NCBI GenBank assembly: GCA_949825045.1
Contig: OX463808.1
Location: forward strand, 28,705,674 to 28,769,673
DNA from: Argyresthia goedartella
Lineage: Eukaryota; Arthropoda; Insecta; Lepidoptera; Argyresthiidae
DNA: 64,000 bases
Direction: 5' to 3'
Part shown: piece after piece, positions 55,663 through 64,000 of the stretch
Layout of the letters: the number at the start of each line of letters is the position of its first letter
Position numbering within the stretch: the stretch's first letter is position 1
Program-made: the position numbers and the translations under genes
The notes under the pieces: model-generated
Seen by the model: the letters and a program-made list of their open reading frames with translations, nothing else
Told to the model about the DNA's origin: nothing
Database searches by the model: none

Positions 55663-58424
55663 TTATATAATATGGCTAGTTTTGTAATCACCGTTATATT
55701 ATACATACACAAAAGCATAGAATTTTACAGGACAGACTCGTGTACCTATAATTTTGAATGCTTAACAGGCGAAATAAAAACATCTTATAACTACAAAATA
55801 GGAATATGTGCGGTATATAGGCCGCCGGATAAAAATAAGACACGTTTTATTGAAGAACTTTCTATTTTAAATAAAAAATATGCAATAAAAAGCGACTACA
55901 TGATTATAGGAGACATGAACATTGACACAATAAAGTATAATGAACACAGGATGCAGTATTTAAACAAACTAAGCGAAATTGGACTTGAAAGCGGTATTAC
56001 GCAATATACACGAATAGAAAAAAAGGGTGATCTTATAACGAGATCTTGTATTGATCACATCTTTATGCGTTGCGTAGGTAACCGCGACGTGAACACGACC
56101 GTTATCAATATAGCACCAGCTGATCATTGCATAACCGGTTGCTTGATAAAAGACAATACGCGCCTTACCAAACCACCCCTCGTAAACAAGGTCTCAACTA
56201 AACTAAATCATCAGAAACTAATTTCGGAACTTAAAAACACTGATTGGAGATTAGCGTTGGAAATGAAAAACCCCAACGATATTCTAAACTTTATAATCGA
56301 TAAATTTAATGTAACTTATAAAAAATGTAAGTACAAAATCAAAAATAATAGTGAAGGAAAAAGAAAAAATTGTAAGTGGATCGACAAAAAACTAATCACT
56401 ATGTGCAAGACAAGAGATGAACTATACAAAATTTGGAAAAAGGACCAAAGCAATGCGAAAAATAGATTAATTTATAATAATTACAGGAACAAAACCACTG
56501 CCTATACTAACTTAATAAAAAACAATTATACTATACAAGAAATAAACAATAACTTTAAAAACACAAAACAGATATGGCAAATAATAAATAAATTATGCGG
56601 TAAACTTACAAAATCGATAGATGAAATAATATGTAAGGCTTTTAACACGAATGTCACTAATTTAACTAATAAATTTGCTGAAGAATTCAGCAATAATGTA
56701 AAAAAAATATGCCTAAATTGCAAAAGGCCACTTCTTGATAACAAAAATCATATAAATATCACGGATAGATGTATGAAAATATACAAGGCCAGTAATGAAA
56801 TCACGGAAAAAATTATTAAACACATGAATTCAAAAAAGATTCCAGGCATTGATGGCATTAGAGTATGTGATATTAAAATTATATCAAATGACCTTGTTCC
56901 AATTATCACTCACCTGATAAATCAGTGTATAGAAACAACTATATATCCTGACCAAATAAAAATAGGCATCATAAGACCAATATTCAAAAATGGAAGTAAA
57001 ACAGATACCAACAATTATCGACCAATCACCATTCTGTCTAGTATAGATAAGATCATCGAGAGATACTTAGGCATTCAAATAAATAACTACATACAAAAAA
57101 ATGGAATCATAAATAACAATCAATACGGATTTCAAAAAAATAAAAGTACAACTCAGCTTTTGTCAAAATTTACTAACGAAGTTAACGAGTACCTAAATAA
57201 TAAAAAACATGTACTAACTATTTTTATCGATTTTAGTAAGGCCTTCGACACCATAGAATATGAAACATTATATAATAGATTAGAACAAAATGGTATACAG
57301 GGCCCATTCCTAAAATGGATAAAAAATTATCACAGCTGTCGATTCACAACAGTAAAAATAGCAGAACAGCTTAGTGGCTTGACTCATACTGAGGTAGGAT
57401 CTGCTCAAGGGTCCATATTAGCCCCCCTAGAATATCTGTTTTATGTCAATGATATGTGTAATATTATAACAGAAGGATCGGTTTACCAATTTGCCGATGA
57501 TACATGCTTGCATGCAATGGGCGCATAACGCGGCGCTCGTTATCAATTCAAACAAGACGAAAGTAGTACACATTCACTCATCTCACAACAGCACCGACAC
57601 CCAACCCAGCATCGTAGCACATGAGCATCAATGTTTTCACGCAAAAAATACAAACTGTAAATGCACATCACTAGAGGTGGTCCAACAACACAAGTACCTA
57701 GGACTGATTATAGATAAGCGCTTCAACTGGGAACCGCACATTCAACATGTGTGTCATAAACTGAGAGCGTTATTGGGTAAATTTGCGATTCTTAAATATA
57801 AAGCACCGTTTAAAATACTAAGACTAATATATATGGCAATGGCCGATGCAATTATAGGATATGGTATAAGTAGCTACGGAAGATCATACAAAACATATTT
57901 AGAAAAGATATATAAACTACAAAAAAGTATTTTAAAAGTAATTGTTCCAACAAAAGCCTTTTCTGGAGATAAGAAAACCAAAATTAACCTATTCCAATAC
58001 TGTAAAATACTAGATGTATACGACAAATTAAAATTACATACACTAATCGATGAAGATATTAACAAAACGTTCTTGAAAAAAAAGGAAAGATCCTCTAGAC
58101 TACGTAACCTTACCTCTATGCCATCATTTACATTACCTAGATATAATAATGTATATGGAACTAGAACATGGATGTACTTCTTGCCGGATATGGTCAACGA
58201 ACTTCCAAACGACCTTCAACATTTATATATTAATAGCAATAGCAATATAAAAGATAAAAGAGTTCCTCATCAAAAACTCTGTTTCCAAATAATATAATTA
58301 AAACATTGTTGTTATGTAAGTAACACTCGCCACTACAGATAAGCTACTAGCTTGCGTAGTGGCTATATAGTATAAGTTATAAATATTGTAATTGGGATTA
58401 ATAAATGTTTATAAAAAAAAAAAT
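55663..58424 (+). mobile_element. Non-LTR element NL8 inserted in the transposase gene
   Basis: 2762 bp, 5'-truncated within the endonuclease, ending in an A-rich tail (ataaaaaaaaaaat). The target duplication GAAAA is at 55658-55662 and 58425-58429. A 3' UTR of about 130 bases follows the ORF. Confidence 0.9.
55672..58297 (+). pseudogene. NL8 endonuclease-reverse transcriptase
   Basis: 55672-57528 is open: endonuclease (CAVYRPPDKN, YMIIGDMNID, SCIDHIFMR, APADHCITG), linker (KQIWQIINKLCG), RT (GIDGIRVCDIK, NYRPITILSSIDK, QYGFQKNKSTT, IFIDFSKAFDTIEY, SAQGSILAPLEYLFYVND, YQFADDTCL). Just after the catalytic FADD about 25-30 codons are missing compared with relatives, and the frame changes; 57491-58297 then carries WAHNAALVINSNKTK, a Cys-rich segment, KYLGLIIDKR and YGISSYG to the C-terminus. 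Only this one lesion and the 5' truncation are seen, so the copy is young. Same family type as NL9. Confidence 0.88.
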
Positions 58425-58547
58425 GAAAACTCTGACGATGATACACCAGAAAATAGTTCTGATTCTGACTGTGATATGGAAGTTGGAAGTATTGTTTCGC
58501 ATCACACTGTCCACCCCGCTCCTCCTCCTCTTATCCCGCTGTCATAA

Positions 58548-59047
58548 TCGAAGTCGTTCATCCAATCAGAAAATCATATTTATTTATATTAATTTCTCTG
58601 CTGGTTTGTTTTGTTTTATGTTGAGGTGTCTTTTTTGTTATGTCATTGTATTTTTAATTAATTACAAAAATTTATTGTTATAAAAAAGGTCTGCAAAATC
58701 CTACTGTAGTTTTGACTTATAGTTAGACTTTTGGGGTTCCAGTCCTTATAGAATCATTAGATCATCCCAACCGGAATTTGGTTTTTATCAGTGCGTTTTA
58801 TTGAAATAAAACGTCCTCAGTAACTAGTTATATTTTTGTTTACCTAACGAATTCTTTATATGATAGAATCGTGGTGGTTTTAACATCTCAGTGTCAGTTT
58901 AATATACGTCAAACGGGCAATTTGACATTTGACATTGATAAATAAAGTATGCGATTTATTTGATACCTACACGTAATTTAATAATACAGTAATTCATAGA
59001 CACATCGGCACCATTCGGGTGTTACCGTTGTTCTGAGTTTTGCCGAT
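58548..59047 (+). other. Transposon 3' untranslated region
   Basis: Sequence between the transposase stop and the right TIR. AT-rich, no ORF. Contains an inverted ataaaacg/cgttttat pair near 58793-58813. Confidence 0.6.
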
Positions 59048-59074
59048 AGGAAAGGATTATTCACTACATCTGTA

Positions 59075-59780
59075 CACATGTTTTAAGAGGTCATATATCG
59101 CTAATATTGTGGACTTATTTTTTCTAAAGGCATTCTGTTCGTCTACAAATATGTTGTGCGCTTCTAGAAAGGAATTTAATCTGTTATGTATTGCTCGTTC
59201 AAAGATTTTAGATACTATAGGTATAAATAGTCGGTAATAAATAGGTCGGTATTTAGTGACGTATTTTTTATCTCCAGCTTTGTGAATAGATTTTATAACA
59301 GAAGTTTTAAGCCGATCTGGATAAGTGCCTTGTTCAAAGCACATATTTATAATGTATGATAGTGGCACGGCCAAGATGTGGGAGCTAGTCGTAAGTATTT
59401 TGGTGCTAATTTCGTCATATCCTACATTATTATCTAGACTTTTTATTAGATAATAGACTTTAACAGTGTAACATAAAAAAGTAAATGTAAACATTGTTGG
59501 CACCATGAATATTGATTTTTGGTTAGATTTGGTTGGTAAGAAAGTTAGGTATCTTGCTACTTTGAGATTCTAGTTGGTCTATAAATAAATCATTTAATAT
59601 CTTAGTTAGGTATGTCTCTTGGGTTATATATTTTTTCGTTATTATGATTATTTTGTTTATGTTATTTTTATTATTTCCATGCAAATTCTGAATGATTTTC
59701 CACGTAGCTTTAGATTTATTTTTGGCACTTTTTATGTAGTGCGAATTTTTGTGTTAGAGTGAGGATTTTCTTGTAACGAA
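59075..59780 (-). pseudogene. NL7 linker and N-terminal reverse transcriptase
   Basis: Minus strand: linker ATWKIIQNLHGNNKNN (about 59705-59660) in a broken frame, then NVGYDEISTKILTTSS, FEQGTYPDRLKTSVIKSIHK, KYRPI, IVSKIFERAIH, EQNAFRKNKST and LLKHVY, where the transposon was inserted. Continues at 54112. The usual Gly of EQ(N/H)GF is Ala. Confidence 0.75.
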
Positions 59781-60239
59781 TGCGAGGACTATACAAAGAG
59801 CAAGATGCAAGACAAGTTCTCATGACACACACAACTTGTAGAATGAACTCGAGCGCAGCTGGCCGAGGCAATCCTGTTCTGGCATCGGTCTCATAATGTG
59901 AGCGTGTGGCGTCGGCGGCGGCGTTTGCTTACGCAGAACGGAATGTGGCTATGTGTGTGTCAGCATAAATCAGCGAAATATCCTAAAAAGTATATGAAAG
60001 ATTGAAAACTTGTTGGATTATTGAAAAATCCATTGAAATACACACTCATAACTAATAAAGGTATAAAAATGGACGGCACAATTTTTTAAGTATTTGAGCA
60101 AAAATAATAAAACAGTGTTTAAAAAGGAAAATCTATTGGATTACTTAACGAAATTATGTATTTTAGGATAAAAAAACATATTAAAAAATAAAAATTCTTC
60201 TTAAATTTAATTTACTTTATAAATGTTTTAAACTCTTTT

Positions 60240-60400
60240 TTATTTGTTTCCGTTGGTGATTTACGATATTATACGACCGCAAAATGTTGTTTACAAAGTT
60301 ATTAGCGTGGCTACTTTCATACACGTAAGCAGATGCATTCATAAGTTTGTATTTGTTGTTAAATAAAGTGTCACTCGCGAGGCCTACAGCTCACAGATTA
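60240..60400 (-). repeat. Repeat family R, fragment
   Basis: Contains the reversed upstream block (ctcgcgaggcctacagctca, gctactttcatacac) seen at 1155-1280 and 50320-50350. Confidence 0.5.
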
Positions 60401-60560
60401 GTTATTTATAGAATTACATGTTGAATGAATTAAAAATACGATTACTTTAACTTTACCGCTAAAACACGTCTTGTTTTAAGTCGCTGAAGGAGATCAAGAG
60501 GTCCTGGAAATTTGAAAGAAGGCACAGAGGTGTATCAAGATAAAAATCTGAAAACAGTCA

Positions 60561-61485
60561 ATTCCTCATCTACATTAATGACCTGTGCAACTTAAATCTA
60601 CCTCAAGGTAAAATAGTCACCTATGCAGATGACACGGCTTTACTTTTTTCCGCTAAAACCTGGGAACTTACCTTTGAGGCTGCGCAGATGGGCTTTAATT
60701 CAGTAAACCAATGGCTCGCAAAAAACTTGTTAACCCTTAACGCGGAAAAGACAAAATATTTGACTTTCTCCATGAGATCTTCTGGAACGGCTCACAACGG
60801 AACGATACAGGCCCACAATTGCACTGACCCGAAAAACATTCGATGCTGTTGCCCGTTCCTTTCTAAGACTGGGAGCATTAAGTACTTGGGTGTACTGATA
60901 GACCATCACCTTACCTTTGGTCCACACATCCTTCTTTTATGCGGTAGAGTTAGAAAACTCATATATATTTTTAAATCTCTGCGTCATGTGGCTGACGGAG
61001 GGTTGATGAAACGCATATATCTAGCTCTCTGTCAATCAATTTTGACCTACTGCATAACGTCTTGGGGTGGAGCATCAAAAACCCTACTCCTTAAATTAGA
61101 AAGGGCTCAAAGAGCCATCTTAAAAGTTTGTACCTTCAAACCCTTTCTCTTTCCTACTCAGAAACTTTATGATTTTTGTGATGTGCTCACTGTTCCCCAA
61201 CTGTTTATTTATCAATTAGTTATTAAACAACATTCCCTATCAACATTTAACCCCGGATCTCGTAAAAAACGCCGTGAAGACAGAGTTTTCATTCCCTCAC
61301 GCATTTTCAGAACCTCGTTTTCCCATAAATTTTTCTGTTTCTTGGGTCCCTTTATTTATGATAGAATAAATCGACAAATAGATATATATCCCCTTAACAG
61401 CCATCATCTCAAAGCTGCAGTATCTAAATATATAAAACCCCTGTCTTACCAGCTAACTGAAGATATCTTCAGTTTGCTGATATGA
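60561..61485 (+). pseudogene. NL9 reverse transcriptase, C-terminal part
   Basis: Open plus-strand frame beginning at FLIYINDLCNLNLPQG, catalytic YADDTALLF, WLAKNLLTLNAEKTKYLTFS, Cys-rich CCCPFLSK, KYLGVLIDHHLTF, ITSWGG and a complete C-terminus (EDIFSLLI stop at 61483-61485). The first half of the RT and the endonuclease are absent by 5' truncation. No stop in the roughly 307 retained codons. It resembles NL8 in motif order and the Cys-rich block. Confidence 0.85.
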
Positions 61486-61718
61486 TAAATTGAAGCATAT
61501 TGAAGACTTATTGTAAAACAACTTGTGTAGGTATATGTAAAAACATGTATGTATCAAATCAATAACATTTATATATTGTATCAATCACAGACATAGATCA
61601 GTTTTTATTTAATTAAGTATTTATTTATTTATTTAAGTAGCTTGTGTCATTTGTTTTATATTGTTTTAATATGTGTACGATACCTGTTTCAACTCAGTGG
61701 ATTCACAAAATACTCACC

Positions 61719-61750
<32 letters not shown>

Positions 61751-62060
61751 TGCAACACAAAGAGAGGCGAAATCTCCACATCTTCAATAAAGTTAAGTTT
61801 CAATTTTATTTTTGTAATTAAATACTTTTAGTTCTATATTAATCTAGATAATCCGTCGGATAGTCGCTACTCTATATAAATTTAGCATCCAACCTTAATC
61901 CGGAAGTGGCGCTGGGGCCAGAAATACAGGTTTATACCTAGTTCTGGCTTCAGATGTTCCCAATTTATCTGTGACATTATTATAAGGACATAGTTGGTAA
62001 CTCTTGTAACTATTTTGATGATGCAAATAAATTATTATTATTATTATTATTATTAATTAA
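61486..62060 (+). mobile_element. NL9 3' region, (CA)n, and a LINE tail with (ATT)n
   Basis: After the NL9 stop comes an AT-rich 3' UTR, a (CA)n run at 61726-61750 and AATAAA at about 61786. From about 61850 another 3'-end type (tctggcttcagatgttccc, gataatg-like) runs into (ATT)n at 62031-62056. The latter may be a separate truncated element. Confidence 0.5.
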
Positions 62061-63120
62061 TTAACTTTTTTTTTAAGTATGGAGCGGTAAAGTTAAAATA
62101 ATCGTATTGTTCCTACTTACGTGTTACCCACTTATTTTTTATCAATCACCCAGGAAGAGCAGGCCCTCCTGGCAGAGGTTCTATTTACTTAAAAGGAGGG
62201 CTCCATCTATTCTTACTGTTATCAATTGTGTATTAAAGTTTTTTTTTATCTACAGCTGAGGCAATGGGCTACCTGCCTTTCACACAAAATGGAAACAACT
62301 GTGCCTCTGCCGCCCCGTAGGGGAAAAAGAGTGACGCTATACTGAGTCCCTAGTCTCTGCCTACCCTTCTGGAAGATAGCATATACATTAAATGCACATA
62401 GAGTAGCGGCGGCGGCGTCACAAAGCGAGCCGAGTGTCGACTCGGGCCGCATTCAGTGATGAATAGGAAATAAAAATATCGTATCAATAGCGGCATAAAA
62501 GAGACGCGGGGAGCGACCGCACACGGTGGTGGCGATCCTGGGAGAATGCGTAATGTATTCAAACATAAGATGGCGAACACTAGGGAAGGATAACATTAAA
62601 GCAGATGATTTAACAAACTTAAAGTGTAGAGCGACATCCTAGAATTTATTAAACAAACAAGAAGATTTGGGGAGGGACATCTGTTGAACCAACAGTAACC
62701 AGTGCCCAAACACTGGGAATTGGGTGAAATAGTCACGATAGAGGACCGATCATCCGCCTGCGGTTCAGCGGGCGTCCCACCTCATCATCATCATCATAAT
62801 CATCAACTTAATATGAATTGAATATTGTTTTATAATTTTTCTTATTTAACTTGGCGATAGGCCTTGATGACCTAAAGATAAATAATCGTTTGAGTAAATA
62901 ACGGGTGATCGGTTACCGATTAATTGTAACATTTAGGTTTAGGAGTACCAGACTACTGAAACATATCAGGATAGCCCTTCATGCCGTGCTACATAGTCAC
63001 ACATTGATGCAGATATGCCAATGTTGCAATATTTATTCTAAAATATTGTAACATCCGTACTATTCTGTACATACGACACGCCTCTTTCAATTTTGGTGCC
63101 ATTGGCACAGATTTGAAAGT
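62061..63120. other. Stretch without gene; LINE-tail fragment
   Basis: No gene recognised. About 62690-62810 ends in gcgtcccacctcatcatcat, a plus-strand LINE-type tail. A CpG-rich patch lies at 62400-62535. Confidence 0.35.
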
Positions 63121-63125
63121 ATCAT

Positions 63126-63892
63126 TTTTAATTAGCTAGCCATATTTTGGGGAAAGATACCTACATACGTATGCTCACCCCTTTTTCCTGGGAGACGGGT
63201 AGGCAGAGCTCGATCCTGGCATATATCTCCCACTTCCTCAACATTCATAAGTCCCTTCATACAAGCTCGCCGGCTACGGGTACTTCTTGTTTACTAATAA
63301 ATCGCTAATTTGTCCTTTGGAGGACTTTTTAGGCGTCCCCGTGCGACAGTTCTATTCATACCTGCTGTATAGATCTGTTTCGTCAATTTAATTTCAGTTA
63401 TCCTTTCAATGTGACCAAACGATTTCAGCCTACCTTTCTCTATTCATGACATTATCTTCTTTTAAACCACAGCGTTCCCTTATAACTTTATTCTTCATTC
63501 AGTAACCATTCATTATGAATAACTTTCCAAATAGAACGTATGGTCGCAAATTATTTTTTATTTATTGATCCTCAGTACTATTGTGGTGTTCGGTTTCTTT
63601 AGTTAAGACTCTTTATATTCTATCATTTCCCTTGTTACGCAGCAGCAAGTCTGTTGCTCAAGTAGTCTACTCTCTTCAATCTCTTAAGTATATTTCCTTG
63701 TACAGCAATTAACAGTGTATCACTCAATGTCCCCTGCTGCCGTCGTCGTTCCCTAACGTTGACCCAATAGTCTGCTTATAAGTTACTATAGGGCCCAAAA
63801 AAAATAAATTTGCAACTATCTATATAATTTCTTTGGGAGAGTTTTTCATAATGATGGATACTATCATTCCCCAAAATATGGTCTGCTAATAA
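63126..63892. mobile_element. Inverted-repeat element (about 0.77 kb)
   Basis: taattagctagccatatttt (63130 onward, continuing ggggaaagata) and the reverse complement of tatcattccccaaaatatgg (63862 onward, continuing tctgctaataa) pair at about 26 of 31 positions. A dispersed repeat with atgctcacccctttttcctg and acgggtaggcagagct fills the left part (63170-63300; related fragment at 25905-25945). No coding. Confidence 0.5.
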
Positions 63893-64000
63893 AATGTCAA
63901 CCTGTATATCTGGCGTCTATCCTGAGATCAATCTTCCGCCCACATTGTCACTTGCGCGGTACCAGCAAGGAGCGAGCGTTCTATTACACAGGAATTGTGA

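Larger units (their letters stand above)
54470..58547 (+). pseudogene. DD82E transposase, split by NL8
   Basis: The enzyme would cut the element at its TIRs and insert it at TA. Segment 1 (about 54470-55662): an HTH-like start (SGISQRTVNKIL), then DDE catalytic core with IVYMDETYIH (first Asp), SVLVVDNAAYHN (second Asp) and PPYHPDFNPIENIW (Glu). There are 82 residues between the second Asp and the Glu. Segment 2 (58425-58547): acidic tail SDDDTPENSSDSDCDMEV and a stop at 58545-58547. The halves join in frame (...PELEN-SDDD) once NL8 is removed. No other break is seen. The frame is open upstream of the HTH, but I could not fix the start codon; an upstream exon is possible. Confidence 0.88.
54115..59072 (+). 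mobile_element. Tc1/mariner-superfamily (DD82E, Sailor-like) DNA transposon
   Basis: Terminal inverted repeats are perfect over 25 bases (outer end CAGATGTAGTGAATAATCCT) at 54115-54139 and 59072-59048. The TA target is duplicated at 54113-54114 and 59073-59074. Total 4958 bp, of which 2762 bp plus a 5-bp duplication are the nested NL8; the element itself is about 2.19 kb. It carries one gene, the transposase. It sits inside NL7's reverse transcriptase. Confidence 0.92.

Noticed and set aside
1..64000. CRISPR array or bacterial operons
   Set aside because: No regularly spaced identical repeats with unique spacers, and gene structure is eukaryotic.

Overview
The window looks like animal (insect, most likely moth or butterfly) nuclear DNA. 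It is AT-rich, its one host gene is split by introns, and the rest is dense with dispersed repeats: non-LTR retrotransposons, tRNA-derived SINEs, MITE-like elements and microsatellites. There is no bacterial, viral or organellar gene organisation. The lepidopteran assignment rests on the general look of the repeats and is an inference.

Host gene. A SoxB2-group (Sox21/Sox14-like) HMG-box transcription factor lies on the minus strand. I could assemble a complete 224-residue reading frame from three exons: 27190-26988 (start codon and first part of the HMG box), 18522-18219 (end of the HMG box and a Pro/Met-rich linker) and 17837-17670 (C-terminus and stop). The splice sites are canonical and the phases match. 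Intron 1 is 8.5 kb and full of repeats; intron 2 is 381 bp and holds LTR-retrotransposon debris. A GC-rich block with three CCAAT boxes, a GC box and a CRE-like site lies about 0.5 kb upstream of the start codon.

Left part (1-16.1 kb). A minus-strand non-LTR element (NL1) has been hit twice. A 5'-truncated non-LTR copy (NL2, 2059-3360) interrupts its last codons. A complete, apparently young Ty3/Gypsy-type LTR retrotransposon (4177-12009) is inserted in its reverse transcriptase, with 1403-bp LTRs that look identical, intact gag and pol, a 4-bp target duplication, and a canonical A AAA AAC frameshift site. A third element, NL3, follows at 13280-16076.

Middle part (16-53 kb). Around the Sox gene and beyond are many repeats: two related tRNA-derived SINE families (SINE-A and SINE-B, all copies on the minus strand), another SINE-like family (SINE-C), several TIR/MITE families, perfect hairpins, and non-LTR elements NL4 (34.05-37.12 kb), NL5 (39.6-42.04 kb) and NL6 (44.8-47.3 kb). 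The 3' end of NL5 resembles the SINE-A tail, suggesting a SINE/LINE partnership.

Right part (53-64 kb). This holds a three-level nest. A minus-strand non-LTR element (NL7) is split by a Tc1/mariner-superfamily transposon (54115-59072) whose transposase has a D...D-82 residues-E triad. That transposon is itself interrupted inside the transposase gene by a plus-strand non-LTR element (NL8, 55663-58424) with a 5-bp target duplication. Conceptual removal of each insert restores the reading frame beneath it, which gives the order of events. NL9 (60.56-62.06 kb) and repeat fragments fill the rest.
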